Below, piece by piece: positions 1 to 9,009 of a stretch of DNA of 64,000 nucleotides (positions within the stretch are counted from its first letter, which is position 1; each line of letters opens with the position of its first letter). Made by a program: the position numbers and the translations under genes. The stretch is from Pseudarthrobacter equi. GTDB taxonomy: Bacteria > Actinomycetota > Actinomycetes > Actinomycetales > Micrococcaceae. The notes beneath the pieces are model-generated. The model saw nothing but the letters and a program-made list of their open reading frames with translations, was not told the DNA's origin and made no database searches. Location: NCBI RefSeq assembly GCF_900105535.1, contig NZ_LT629779.1:4154001-4218000 (forward strand), read 5' to 3'.

Positions 1-335
1 TAATCCGCTGCCGCCTGCCGCGGGTCCGGAGCCCCGCCGTCGGGCACTGCAACGTTGGCCGGGTCCAGGCCCAGCCGGACGGTGACCTCACGGCGGATGA
101 CTTCGGCGTAGCTTTCGGGGTGCCCGGCGGGCAGGCCAACATACTCATCGAGGGCGAACCCGCGGACGGCGCCCATCTCCACGGAATGTTCCGCGAGCGC
201 CTTGTAGATGGGCAGCGGCGAGCCGCCCGTCGCTAGCCCTAGGACAGCGTCGGGCTTGCTGCGGACCACGGCGGCCAGGATCCCGGCGGCGACGGAACCG
301 GTGGCGGAGGCGGTTGGCACTACGAAAATTTCCAT
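1..335 (-). CDS. nagB: Glucosamine-6-phosphate deaminase, 3' part outside the window
   Basis: Converts glucosamine 6-phosphate to fructose 6-phosphate and ammonia in the cytoplasm, the last step of amino-sugar catabolism. About 111 N-terminal residues are visible. The start MEIFVVPTAS, the sugar-phosphate-binding stretch LGLATGGSP and the family signature FALDEYVGLP are all present; the aspartate of the last motif belongs to the active-site region. The gene runs off the left edge, so its completeness cannot be judged. A FadR-type regulator lies upstream on the same strand. The partner enzyme nagA lies about 26 kb away instead of adjacent. Confidence 0.93.
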   Translation of the reverse strand, partial: MEIFVVPTASATGSVAAGILAAVVRSKPDAVLGLATGGSPLPIYKALAEHSVEMGAVRGFALDEYVGLPAGHPESYAEVIRREVTVRLGLDPANVAVPDGGAPDPRQAAAD

Positions 336-472
336 GGCAAAGGCACTCTCTACGGGGCACGGAACATCGGAACAGGGCATGGCGCAGCCAGAGGAAGGGC
401 TCAGCCACAGGAAAGGGGCGCCGCAAACTGCGGCGGGAGGGGAGTCGTAGAATCCGGCGGGGCCGGGAGCAG

Positions 473-1204
473 CTAGGCTGCCGCGACGTCCTTGAGCTTG
501 AGTCGGATGCCATCGAAGTGCCGCTGCAGCCGCTCGGAGGCCAGGGCCTTGTCGCGGGCTTCCACGGCTTCGTAGATCTCCCAGTGGATCCGGGCCTGCT
601 CTTCGAGGTTGACCGGCCCGGAGCCCAGGGCTTCGTGGATCTGCCGGTAGACCTGCCAGAACACGTCCATGAGGTTGATCAGCAGCTCATTGTTCAGGGG
701 CGCGTAGAGCCGGCGGTGGAACTCGGCGTCGTGCTCCACCAGGGACTCGCCCTTGGCGGCAGCGTCCTCCATGGCCTGCATGGTGGACCGCAGGTCGGCG
801 AGGTGTTCGTCCGTCAGGAGGTCGATGGCGGACCCCACCAGGCCGGACTCAAGCGCCTGCCGCACGTCGATGAGCTCCATGGCTTCTTCGCCCTTGTGGC
901 GCAGCGACAGCCTGCCGCGGAACGTGAGCCCGGAGACCAGTGCGCTGAAGTTGTTGGGGGCCACGAACATGCCGAAGCCGTGGCGGATTTCGATGACACC
1001 CAGGGCCTGCAGGACCTTCAGGGATTCCCGCACGGTGTTGCGGCCAACCCCCAGCTCGGCGGAGAGTTCGCTTTCGGTGGGCAGCGCATCGCCCACGTCC
1101 AGGCCACGCTCCAGGATGAGTTCCATGATGCGGGTCTGCAGCGCCTGGGAGCGGATTTGGGCACTGAACCTGGCTGACGATACCGCCGCGGGTGTTGCTG
1201 TCAC
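473..1204 (-). CDS. FadR-subfamily GntR transcriptional regulator
   Basis: Probable metabolite-responsive repressor, 243 aa. The N-terminal winged helix (about residues 20-85) carries the GntR signature with LPTESELSAELGVGR followed by NTVRESLKVLQALG. The C-terminal all-helical FCD domain contains the D-x-x-x-H pattern (EHDAEFHRRLY) used for metal or ligand binding in this family. A GTG start at 1204 is preferred because GAAGGAG lies 5 bases upstream; an in-frame GTG at 1222 overlaps that ribosome site. It lies 137 bp upstream of nagB on the same strand, so amino-sugar control is a reasonable inference, but the ligand cannot be read from sequence. Confidence 0.88.
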   Translation of the reverse strand: MTATPAAVSSARFSAQIRSQALQTRIMELILERGLDVGDALPTESELSAELGVGRNTVRESLKVLQALGVIEIRHGFGMFVAPNNFSALVSGLTFRGRLSLRHKGEEAMELIDVRQALESGLVGSAIDLLTDEHLADLRSTMQAMEDAAAKGESLVEHDAEFHRRLYAPLNNELLINLMDVFWQVYRQIHEALGSGPVNLEEQARIHWEIYEAVEARDKALASERLQRHFDGIRLKLKDVAAA

Positions 1205-1307
1205 GTCATCTCCTTCGGCCACACTCCGTGGCGGCCTTCATCTCGAATCAGTGTACAGGACATGGGACGTCCTTTGTCTTGCGGCGTCACCTTTTCTTCC
1301 GGGAACG

Positions 1308-2063
1308 CTATCCGCCCACATGGTGAATGGTAAAGGCGGTCAGGAAGCCCACGGAGGCCGTGAGCCCCGTCAGGTTATGGTGCTCCTCGAAGGCCTCCGG
1401 GATCATGGTGTCCGCCAGCATGGCCAGGATCCCGCCGGCGGCCACGGACGTTATGAACGCCACCAGCTCCTCCGGCGCGTTTTCCAGCAGCGTGTATCCC
1501 ATGAGTGCTGCCAGGCCGCTGAGGATCGCAATCCCGCCCCACAGCCCAAAGACGTACCCGGCGCTCCGGCCGGCCTTCTTCATGCCGGCCGTTCCGGACA
1601 GCCCTTCGGGAACATTGGAGATGAACACGGCAGCCATCATGGCCGGGCTCACCGCCCCGCCGGCAAGCATGGTCACACCCAGCACCACTGACTCGGGGAC
1701 GCCGTCCAGCAGCGCCCCGACGGCGATGGCGGTTCCGCTGCCCGGATCGTCCTTTTCGGAGGGCTGCTGGCCGCCGGACCTCTTCCGGTGCTTGGCGCCC
1801 GCCCGGGCCAGCAGCATGTTGGCGCCCACGTACACCACGGCGCCAGCCAGGAAGCCTGCCACGGTGGGCCAGAGTCCGCCGCCCTGGACGGCCTCATCCA
1901 CCAGCTCGAACGCCAGGGCGGAGATCAGCACGCCCGCTCCAAAGGACATGATCGAGGACACCAGCTTGGACGGCAGCGACCACCGCCAGGACAGTGCTGC
2001 GCCCAGGACCAGGGCGGCACCGGCGATGGTCCCCCACATCAGGGCCTGCAGCCAAACGGGCAT
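1308..2063 (-). CDS. ZIP-family divalent metal transporter
   Basis: Integral membrane protein of 251 aa, expected to import zinc or related divalent cations. It has about eight hydrophobic segments. The two metal-site helices are visible as ALLDGVPESVVLG (around residue 130) and VFISNVPEGLSG, matching the HxxP/NxPE type binding motifs with the first histidine replaced by aspartate. A charged loop (KHRKRSGGQQ) follows the third helix. ATG at 2063 with GGAAAGTGGGAAAC upstream is preferred over a GTG 42 bases further upstream, because the latter would add a soluble basic tail. It is divergent from the HATPase gene at 2279. Confidence 0.86.
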   Translation of the reverse strand: MPVWLQALMWGTIAGAALVLGAALSWRWSLPSKLVSSIMSFGAGVLISALAFELVDEAVQGGGLWPTVAGFLAGAVVYVGANMLLARAGAKHRKRSGGQQPSEKDDPGSGTAIAVGALLDGVPESVVLGVTMLAGGAVSPAMMAAVFISNVPEGLSGTAGMKKAGRSAGYVFGLWGGIAILSGLAALMGYTLLENAPEELVAFITSVAAGGILAMLADTMIPEAFEEHHNLTGLTASVGFLTAFTIHHVGG

Positions 2064-2278
2064 GTTTCCCACTTTCCGGCTCCCCCAGCGGGAGCCATGT
2101 CCCACAAGGCGTACCCCCGGGGACGGTTCCTAAGCAACAGCTCCTATGCAAACATGCGCGCCGAAGGCACGTCCCGCACGCAGAATTGATGCGATCTTGA
2201 CCCAAACCTTACTGACCGCTGCAGTTGCGGGTCCACGCTGGACGAAGAAGGGCAAACCAGCTTGGGGAGCAGGAAGTC

Positions 2279-2755
2279 ATGGGAAACGAAACAGCATATG
2301 ACAAGGACGTCATCGCGGTGGGCGGGGTCCTCACGGACCAGCACCCGCTCGACTTCCACACCCTGGGGCTGGCCGGCTGCATTGACCGGCTGACCGGGCC
2401 CCTCCGCCAACGCGGGACCGCGGTCCGCTGGGATACTCCGCACTGGGGCATTGAGATCCCGGCGGACTGTGCGTCCCTGCTGTACCAGTCTGCACGCGAA
2501 GTGATCAGCAACGCCTACAAGTACTCGGACGCATCCGAACTCAGCGTGCAGCTTGCGGTGGTGGACCACGGGATCCGGATGAAAGTGGCCGACGACGGCA
2601 CGGGCTTTGATTGCAGCCGCGCCAACCGGGGGCGGCACCACGGCTACGGCCTCCGCCTGATGGCGGTTGCGGTTGAGGAAGCGGGCGGCTCCGTGGACAT
2701 CGACTCCCGCCCCGGCCACGGCACCTCGGTGACGGTCACCCTGCCGCTGGACTGA
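2279..2755 (+). CDS. Orphan HATPase-domain protein (NarL/DegS-type kinase C-terminal module)
   Basis: A 158-aa protein made almost entirely of a histidine-kinase-like ATPase domain. The N box is SAREVISNAYKYS, the G1 box VADDGTGFD and the G2 box HGYGLRLM, ending in GHGTSVTVTLPLD as in NarL-partner sensor kinases. No dimerisation/phosphoacceptor domain, sensor region or membrane segment is present, and no response regulator is next to it. The start at 2279 has GGAGCAGGAAG just upstream; the in-frame upstream extension lacks a ribosome site. It could be a stand-alone ATPase switch protein or the surviving half of a former kinase. Confidence 0.8.
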   Translation: MGNETAYDKDVIAVGGVLTDQHPLDFHTLGLAGCIDRLTGPLRQRGTAVRWDTPHWGIEIPADCASLLYQSAREVISNAYKYSDASELSVQLAVVDHGIRMKVADDGTGFDCSRANRGRHHGYGLRLMAVAVEEAGGSVDIDSRPGHGTSVTVTLPLD

Positions 2756-2802
2756 CTAAGCCCCGGCCCTGCGCAAGGCCTGCACAAGGGCCGCAAAAGA
2801 CT

Positions 2803-2837
2803 CGAATGCCCGCCGTCGCTGGGACGGCGGGCATTCG
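2803..2837. terminator. Bidirectional hairpin terminator
   Basis: A perfect 15-bp inverted repeat (arms 2803-2817 and 2823-2837, 5-base loop) lies between the convergent HATPase and FMN reductase genes. It lacks a long U tract but is well placed to end both transcripts. Confidence 0.75.
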
Positions 2838-2896
2838 TATATCCAAAGGGGCGTCCCAACAAATCCTTCGGAAACGATCGTTGGAACTTCGGGGAG

Positions 2897-3508
2897 CTAG
2901 CGGGACAGCTTGTCCGCGTCCGGCTCCAGGTCGCCGATGTGGCCGGGGGCGTTGGCGGCCAGCACCCGGGCAACAAAGGCGCTGTACTCCTCAATGTAGT
3001 GGCGCAGGAACTTGGCGGTGCCCTCATCCCTGAGCTCGCCGTCGTCGTCGAAGGCATCCGGCTTGTACTGGATGTAGGCTTCCGGCGCGTTCAGCTGCGG
3101 CGCGTCCAGGAAGCTGAGCACGCTGCGCATGGAGGACTGCATCACCGCCGTGCCGATGCTGCCCGGCGAGGCGCCGATGATGCCGGTGGGTTTGCGGGCG
3201 AAGGAGTTGGTTCCCCAGGGGCGCGAACCCCAATCGATGGCATTCTTCAGCGCGCCCGGAATGGACCGGTTGTATTCGGGCGAGACAAACAGGATGCCGT
3301 CGGACGATTCGATGGCTTCCTTCAGGGCGCGGCCCTCGGCGGGGAAGTCGGCGTCGTAGTCGTAGCTGTAGAGCGGGAGGTCCCGGATGGGAATCTCCGA
3401 GAACTGCAGATCTTCAGGGGCCAGCTTGATCAATGCGTTGGCGAGGACCCTGTTGATGGAGCCGGTTGCCAGGCTCCCTACGAAGTAGCCGATCTTGAAC
3501 GGTGCCAT
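2897..3508 (-). CDS. NADPH-dependent FMN reductase-family flavoprotein
   Basis: Cytoplasmic flavodoxin-fold reductase, 203 aa, similar to the chromate/quinone/azo reductase group. The phosphate-binding N terminus GYFVGSLATGSINR and the core signature FVSPEYNRSIPGALKNAIDW match the NAD(P)H-FMN reductase family (PF03358); IGASPGSIGT supplies a further flavin contact loop. The start at 3508 has GGAAGGA upstream. Family members reduce quinones or free flavin; the physiological substrate cannot be told here. It is monocistronic between a terminator and a small acidic gene on the other strand. Confidence 0.9.
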   Translation of the reverse strand: MAPFKIGYFVGSLATGSINRVLANALIKLAPEDLQFSEIPIRDLPLYSYDYDADFPAEGRALKEAIESSDGILFVSPEYNRSIPGALKNAIDWGSRPWGTNSFARKPTGIIGASPGSIGTAVMQSSMRSVLSFLDAPQLNAPEAYIQYKPDAFDDDGELRDEGTAKFLRHYIEEYSAFVARVLAANAPGHIGDLEPDADKLSR

Positions 3509-3755
3509 GAGTGTTCCTTCCGGTGGCCGGCCGGAGCCGGCCACATGCTGTCCTGGATTGCCTTTCCTGGGAAAACTGCCGTCCCCTGGACAGGACCAGC
3601 GGCGGCGGTGGTGCTCAGTGCACCCCCAGTCCAGCACAGAAGGCCGGCCCCGGCCAGAGGTTCCCGCACGCGCCGTTGACACGCAGCAGGCAAGGGCGCT
3701 CAATGATCAGTACCGCCGCCACCGAGCCGCGGCACCAGCAAAGGAGCAGGCAGCG

Positions 3756-3908
3756 ATGACCGAAAATCCATTGCGCGACGACCGGGTCCACCCGGAGTCT
3801 CCGGCGGAGGGCGATCCGGACGCGGATCCCTCGGACGACGTCAGGGCCCATTCCCAGGACCCCGCGGAAGGGCCCGACGTTCCGGACGAGCCGCACCCGA
3901 AGTCCTGA
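3756..3908 (+). CDS. Small acidic disordered protein
   Basis: A 50-aa ORF starting MTENPLRDDR, very rich in Asp, Glu, Pro and Ser, ending DEPHPKS. The ribosome site AAAGGAG lies 9 bases upstream of the ATG, which is the main reason to call it. No fold or function is recognisable. It resembles the small, charged, unstructured proteins common in Arthrobacter relatives, such as the 101-aa one at 20932-21237. Confidence 0.55.
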   Translation: MTENPLRDDRVHPESPAEGDPDADPSDDVRAHSQDPAEGPDVPDEPHPKS

Positions 3909-3988
3909 TCCGGGGATGAAAGGCCCCCGCAATTTCCGGCCACCCCTTGCCACCCCGCACCCCGGGCAGTAGGTTTGAAACCATTCAA

Positions 3989-4000
3989 GAAAGCGCTTTC
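3989..4000. promoter_or_regulatory. LacI-family operator upstream of the PL26 lyase
   Basis: GAAAGCGCTTTC is a perfect 12-bp palindrome with the central CG typical of LacI/CcpA-type operators, 56 bp before the lyase start. A near-identical site (GAAAACGCTTTC) lies before the PL11 lyase at 11126. No LacI regulator is encoded in the window. Confidence 0.7.
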
Positions 4001-4055
4001 CCTTGCAATGGCCGGGGTTTATTCTGCGCGCCACAAACCAGCGGGAACGGACAAC

Positions 4056-6737
4056 ATGACGGACAGTACCCTCATCAGGTGGATCGACGGCGAAGCACCG
4101 GCAGGGACCAGCAGCGGAACCACTTGGGGGATGCCCTTCCCCCGCGGCACCGTCCACGGACCGGACGCGTTGACAGTGACGGACGCCGGCGGTGCCCGCG
4201 TTCCCAGCCAGGCCTGGCCCCTGGCCACCTGGCCTGACGGTTCGCTGAAGTGGGCCGGGATCGCGCTTCCGGCAACGGATTCGCCGTCGGCCAGCTACCA
4301 GGTGAGGCACGACGCCGGCGCCGCACCTTCGGAAGGCGACGCGCCGCCGTCGGGCGTTCAGGAAGGCCAGGGCGCTCCGGAAGCCCTGGGCGGCGCCCGC
4401 GTCAGCGTCACCGAAAGCCCCGACGCGCTCACCGTGGACACCGGCGCCCTGCAGATGGTGATCAGCCGCAGCGGCTCCACGCTCTTCACCAGCCTCACGC
4501 GCGACGGCCGGACCGTGGCACGCGACGCACGCCTGGTGAGCCTTCTCCAGGACGGCATCCCGGAAGAGGCGGGCACCGCCAGCCGCCGGCAGTTCACCGG
4601 CGAGGTCACCGCCGTGGAGCTTGAACAGGACGGGCCGGTGCGCGCCGTGGTCCGGCTGGAAGGCCGCCACCGCCAGGACAACGCCGGCAGCGAGGGACGC
4701 AGCTGGCTGCCGTTCGTGGTCCGTTTCTATTTCTACGCCAACGCCCGCAGCGTGCGGATGGTGCATTCCTTTATCTGGGACGGCGACGCGTACAGCGACT
4801 TCCTGGCCGGCCTGGGCGTCCGCTTCACCGTGCCGCTGGAAGCCGAGCTGCACAACAGGCACATCCGGATCGCCGGGGCCGACGGCGGCTTCCTCACCGA
4901 GGCGGTCCGCGGGCTCACCGGCCTGCGCCGGGATCCGGGTGCGGACGTGCGCGCCACCCAGATCGCCGGACGCGCCACCCCCTCCCCGGACACCTGGAAC
5001 CCCGAAGTCTCCGAACGCCTGCACCTGATCCCTTCCTGGGGCGACTACACGCTGACCCAGCTCAGCGCGGACGGCTTCGAGCTGCGCAAACGGACAGCAC
5101 CGGGCCACGGCTGGGTGGGCATCTCCGGCGGGACCCGCTCGGCAGGTTTCTGCACCCTGAGCGATACGCGCGGCGGTTTGGGCATCGGCATCAAGGACTT
5201 CTGGCAGTCCCACCCCGGCCAGCTGGACATCCGCGGCGCCGCCGGAAACGACGCCACAGTAACAGCCTGGCTCTACTCCCCCGAGGCCCAGCCCATGGAC
5301 CTGCGGTTCTACCACGACGGCCTGGGCCAGGACACGTTCGAAGAACAGCTCGAAGGCCTGGAAATCACGTACGAGGACTACGAACCAGGCTTCGGGAACC
5401 CCACCGGGATAGCCCGCACACATGAGTTAACTCTGTTCGCTTACGACGCCACTCCGTCCACCGAAAGCCTCGCCGCCGACGCCGCTGCGGCTTCCTCACC
5501 GGCGCTGCTTCAGGCCACCCCGGAGTACCTGCACTCGGTGGGTGTGTTCGGCGACTGGGATCCGGTGGACCGGGGCACCCCCGCGCGGGCACAGCTCGAG
5601 GACCACCTCGACTTCCTCTTCGATTTCTACGCCGGCCAGGTGGAACAGCGGCGCTGGTACGGGTTCTGGAACTTCGGCGACGTAATGCACACCTACGACT
5701 TCGACCGGCACGTGTGGCGGTACGACGTGGGCGGCTACGCCTGGGACAACTCGGAACTCTCCCCCGACCTCTGGCTCTGGTACTCCTACCTGCGCTCCGG
5801 CCGGGCGGACATCTTCCGCTTCGCCGAGGCCATGACCCGGCACACCGGCGAGGTGGACGTCTACCACTTGGGCCCGTGGAAGGGCCTGGGGTCCCGGCAC
5901 AACGTGCAGCACTGGGGCTGCAGCGCCAAGCAGCTGCGCATCAGCACGCCGGCCTACCGCCGTTTCTACTACTACCTCACGGCGGACGAGCGCACCGGGG
6001 ACCTGCTGACCGAGCTGGTGGACAGCGACCAGAACTTCCTGGGCCTGGACCCCGTCCGCAAGGTCCGCCCGGACGCAGACACCTACCGGCCCAACCGCGG
6101 CGCCCTGGGCGTGGGGCTGGGCACGGACTGGGGCTCGCTCGCCGCCACCTGGCTCACCGACTGGGAGCGCACCGGCAACCCCCGCTCCCGCGACCGGCTG
6201 CTGGGAACCATGGCCGATATTGGCGCCCTCAAATACGGCTTCCTCACCGGCGAAGCGCTGTACGACCTTGACAAGGGACGCTTCGATACCGGCCGGGAGA
6301 TGATCTCCGTATCCCATCTCAGCGCCGTGTTCGGCCTGGTGGAAATCTGCAGCGAGCTGGTGGACCTGGTGGATGATCCGGAGTTCGAGCGGGCCTGGCT
6401 GCAGTACTGCCGGCTGTTCCTGGGTACCAAAGAAGAGCAGGTGGCGGAGGTGGGTGAGCCGCTGTCCGGCATCTACCTCACCCAGGCGCACAGCCGTTTG
6501 AGCGCTTATGCGGCGGCGCGTTTGCAGGATCGTGACCTGGCAGCCCGCGCCTGGGAGAGCTTCAGCGAGGGCGGCGAGCACCTGAACCACGAATCCGCGT
6601 TCACGCTGCGGACCATCGAGCCGCCCCATGTGCTCCTGCCGGTGGACGAAGCACCCACGGTTTCCACCAACGACACCGCGCAGTTCGGCTTGGCCGTCAT
6701 CCAGAACCTGGCTCTGATCGGCCAGCACCTGCGCTGA
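4056..6737 (+). CDS. PL26/YetA-type exo-rhamnogalacturonan lyase
   Basis: An 893-aa protein matching the PcRGLX/YetA architecture: N-terminal RIFT barrel (about 1-80, with GMPFPRG and SLKWAGI), a central beta-sandwich (about 90-420), and a C-terminal alpha/alpha toroid (WYGFWNFGDVMH, WDNSE, HNVQHWGC). Fungal and bacterial homologues remove unsaturated disaccharides from rhamnogalacturonan I backbone ends. No signal peptide follows the chosen ATG, so it probably acts in the cytoplasm on imported oligosaccharides. The upstream in-frame ATG at 3975 would place the LacI-type operator inside the gene, so 4056 is preferred. The substrate is inferred from the family and from the PL11 lyase nearby. 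Confidence 0.82.
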   Translation: MTDSTLIRWIDGEAPAGTSSGTTWGMPFPRGTVHGPDALTVTDAGGARVPSQAWPLATWPDGSLKWAGIALPATDSPSASYQVRHDAGAAPSEGDAPPSGVQEGQGAPEALGGARVSVTESPDALTVDTGALQMVISRSGSTLFTSLTRDGRTVARDARLVSLLQDGIPEEAGTASRRQFTGEVTAVELEQDGPVRAVVRLEGRHRQDNAGSEGRSWLPFVVRFYFYANARSVRMVHSFIWDGDAYSDFLAGLGVRFTVPLEAELHNRHIRIAGADGGFLTEAVRGLTGLRRDPGADVRATQIAGRATPSPDTWNPEVSERLHLIPSWGDYTLTQLSADGFELRKRTAPGHGWVGISGGTRSAGFCTLSDTRGGLGIGIKDFWQSHPGQLDIRGAAGNDATVTAWLYSPEAQPMDLRFYHDGLGQDTFEEQLEGLEITYEDYEPGFGNPTGIARTHELTLFAYDATPSTESLAADAAAASSPALLQATPEYLHSVGVFGDWDPVDRGTPARAQLEDHLDFLFDFYAGQVEQRRWYGFWNFGDVMHTYDFDRHVWRYDVGGYAWDNSELSPDLWLWYSYLRSGRADIFRFAEAMTRHTGEVDVYHLGPWKGLGSRHNVQHWGCSAKQLRISTPAYRRFYYYLTADERTGDLLTELVDSDQNFLGLDPVRKVRPDADTYRPNRGALGVGLGTDWGSLAATWLTDWERTGNPRSRDRLLGTMADIGALKYGFLTGEALYDLDKGRFDTGREMISVSHLSAVFGLVEICSELVDLVDDPEFERAWLQYCRLFLGTKEEQVAEVGEPLSGIYLTQAHSRLSAYAAARLQDRDLAARAWESFSEGGEHLNHESAFTLRTIEPPHVLLPVDEAPTVSTNDTAQFGLAVIQNLALIGQHLR

Positions 6738-6761
6738 TACGCGATCCCTCGAACCAACCCG

Positions 6762-6808
6762 CGACGGCGGCGCCCGGACCTTTCATGCAAGGCCGCGCGC
6801 CGCCGTCG
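6762..6808 (+). terminator. Hairpin after the PL26 lyase gene
   Basis: Arms CGACGGCGGCGC (6762-6773) and GCGCCGCCGTCG (6797-6808) pair perfectly 25 bases after the lyase stop; the 23-base loop is long and no U tract follows. Confidence 0.45.
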
Positions 6809-6988
6809 TCCGTCTACCTCACGCCGCCCTTCAAAGGCCCTCCAAATAACGCCCACATAACGGCCTTTTCGTGCCGCCAGATGTTACCCAGTCGAGGCCC
6901 GGAGCGTGTTTACACCGCCTTTCAGGGCGCCATAGGGTGCTTCACCTAAACAAGGTTCAGGAGGACCTTGGGAAGGGAAACGAGCACC

Positions 6989-7717
6989 ATGAAAAGCAAA
7001 TTTGCCGCCGTGGTCCTGGCTGCCGCGAGCTTGGCTGCGGCCCTGCTGATGGGCAGCCCCATGGCGGCCAACGCAGCGGACAAGCCGCTGATCGGCCTTA
7101 CCTTCGACGACGGCCCGTCAGTCCAGCGCACGGCCTTCGTCCTCGACGTCCTCAAACAGAAGGGGGTCAAGGCCACCTTCTTCCTCCAGGGCAACCATGC
7201 ACAGCAGTACCCCGACCTCGTCCGCCGGATCAAGGCCGAGGGGCACGTGATCGGCAACCACTCGTGGGATCACGCCAACTTCCCGGAACTGAGCCAGACC
7301 AGGCAGCGGCAGGAGGTTGACCGCACCAACGCCGCGATTTCGGCCATTACCGGCGCAACGCCCAAGCTGATGCGCTTCCCGTTCGGCAACAGCACGTCCT
7401 ACTCGCTGAACTACATCAGGAGCATCGGCATGAGCGGCGGAATCCAGTGGCGCTGGCATGTGGGCCAGCCCGGCGATTTCGAATGCCCTGGTGCGGCCGG
7501 CGTGCAGAAGTACGTCCTGGATGAAGCGGCACCCGGTGCGATCATCCTGCTTCACGACGGCAACGATGTCCTGTCCTGCCCCGCGTCGCAGTGGTCCTAC
7601 CTGGCCCGGACCATCGACGCTTTGCGGGCACGGGGTTACGACTTTGGCGTGGTGGCACCCTCCGCGACCGCCAACCCGCTGAACGAGGGGTCGTACGGGG
7701 TGGTGGTGGCACCCTGA
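6989..7717 (+). CDS. Secreted polysaccharide deacetylase (NodB domain)
   Basis: Exported carbohydrate esterase family 4 protein of 242 aa, expected to remove N- or O-acetyl groups from a polysaccharide such as peptidoglycan, chitin or xylan. A signal peptide (residues 1-30, MKSKFAAVVLAAASLAAALL then a small-residue AANAA cleavage region) precedes the NodB domain. Motif 1 is TFDDGP (about 38-43, catalytic base and metal aspartate), motif 2 HSWDH (metal histidines), motif 3 RFPFG and motif 5 LLHDGN. All metal ligands are in place. The ATG at 6989 gives a clean signal peptide. Confidence 0.92.
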   Translation: MKSKFAAVVLAAASLAAALLMGSPMAANAADKPLIGLTFDDGPSVQRTAFVLDVLKQKGVKATFFLQGNHAQQYPDLVRRIKAEGHVIGNHSWDHANFPELSQTRQRQEVDRTNAAISAITGATPKLMRFPFGNSTSYSLNYIRSIGMSGGIQWRWHVGQPGDFECPGAAGVQKYVLDEAAPGAIILLHDGNDVLSCPASQWSYLARTIDALRARGYDFGVVAPSATANPLNEGSYGVVVAP

Positions 7718-7881
7718 CAGAAGCCGCCGCCTGACCCTGGCGCCGCCGCCGTCCGCTTCTCCTGGCACTCCGCCGCCCAAAATCAGGGGTGGAAACCTGC
7801 TCCTCCGAAAGGTAACTTGGTAAGCATGCTGATGATTTCTACAGATCCATCGGCTTCCGGTAACAGAGCAAAGGAGACGTT

Positions 7882-8883
7882 ATGAGCACGAAGGTGGAAA
7901 AGCGCATTCTGGTGAACGTTCCGGTGAGCACGGCCTACAACCAGTGGACCCAGTTCGAGGAGTTCCCGCACTTCATGGGCGGCGTCAAGAGCGTCACCCA
8001 ACTCAGTGACGACCGGCTGGAATGGGTGGCCGAGATCGGCGGCATCCGCCGGCAGTGGGAGGCCAAGATCCTTGAGCAGGTGCCGGACCGCAAGGTTTCC
8101 TGGGCCGCCACGGAGGGCGCAACCAACGCCGGAGCCGTCGAATTCGAGGATGTGGGCGGCGGCCAGACCTCCCTCCGGCTGACGCTCGAGTACGAACCCG
8201 AAGGCGTGGTGGAGAAGATCGGCGACAAGCTGCATGTTGTGGACCGCCAGGCCGAGTCCGACCTGCAGAAGTTCAAGGAATTCATCGAGGACGAGCGTTA
8301 CGCGAGCGGAGCCTGGCGCGGCAGCGTCAACCCCGGCGCATCGATGGGTACGCCCGGCGTTGAGCACGCCGGCACCTCCCGCGGTGACTCCGGCAAGGCA
8401 GGCGTCTCAGGCAAGGTGGCAGCCGGCGTCGGCGTAGCCGCAGTGGCCGGCGCTGCAGCGGCCATGGCTGCCAGCGGCAACAAGGACACCGCGGTGGGCG
8501 CCGACGAAACGGTCACCCCCGTGGCTCCCGGCGAACCCGTCACCGTCACGCCGATTCCCACGGACACGACCACCGACACCACCGGCAGCGGCGCAGGGGT
8601 GACAGGCAGCGGCGGCGCAGGGGTCAATGGCAGCGGCGCTGGCGTAACAGGCACGACGGCGGCAGCCGGCTCCACCGGCACGGTCGCCGACGGATCGGTC
8701 GCCGACCTCGGCGATGACAGGATCGGCCACCCGTTCGACCAGACCAACGGCCTGGTGGACACCGCGGGAGAATCCGACGAAACGCGAGAAGGCGAAGAAT
8801 TCAGCGCCGGCGAACGCCGCGAGGATGAGCGCCGCCCCGACGGTGGCCTGCCCCCGGTAGGCGGCAACCTCGGCCAGCACTGA
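7882..8883 (+). CDS. SRPBCC (polyketide cyclase/dehydrase-like) protein with low-complexity tail
   Basis: 333 aa. Residues 1-150 form an SRPBCC/START-like domain (KRILVNVPVSTAYNQWTQFE, FPHFMGGVKSV, LEWVAEIGG, LEYEPEGVVEK), a hydrophobic-ligand fold found in stress-related actinobacterial proteins. Around residues 170-195 there is an Ala/Gly/Val-rich helix that may touch the membrane. The rest is repetitive Gly/Thr/Ser (TGSGAGVTGSGGAGV and variants) ending in a charged tail. The start has AAAGGAG upstream. The function of this domain combination is unknown. Confidence 0.8.
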   Translation: MSTKVEKRILVNVPVSTAYNQWTQFEEFPHFMGGVKSVTQLSDDRLEWVAEIGGIRRQWEAKILEQVPDRKVSWAATEGATNAGAVEFEDVGGGQTSLRLTLEYEPEGVVEKIGDKLHVVDRQAESDLQKFKEFIEDERYASGAWRGSVNPGASMGTPGVEHAGTSRGDSGKAGVSGKVAAGVGVAAVAGAAAAMAASGNKDTAVGADETVTPVAPGEPVTVTPIPTDTTTDTTGSGAGVTGSGGAGVNGSGAGVTGTTAAAGSTGTVADGSVADLGDDRIGHPFDQTNGLVDTAGESDETREGEEFSAGERREDERRPDGGLPPVGGNLGQH

Positions 8884-8953
8884 CCGACGCCGCGCCCCGG
8901 CTGACGGCCCGCCCAAGGCGGGTGCCGTCGTCGTACGCCGCACTTAGAAACAG

Positions 8954-8990
8954 AAGCACCGCCCGCCTCTTCCCGAGGCGGGCGGTGCTT
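8954..8990. terminator. Bidirectional terminator between convergent genes
   Basis: A perfect 16-bp stem (8954-8969 with 8975-8990) and a 5-base loop, ending in GTGCTT, lie between the convergent SRPBCC and PL11 lyase genes. Confidence 0.8.
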
Positions 8991-9009
8991 TGCTGTCCAG
9001 CGGTGTTTG

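Noticed and set aside
3615..5423. 602-codon open frame opposite the PL26 lyase, and similar long antisense frames (for example 5496-6728, 9736-11163, 22272-23444, 40043-41647, 43025-44518)
   Set aside because: They lie opposite confidently identified genes, have no domain signatures or ribosome sites, and are expected by chance at this GC content.
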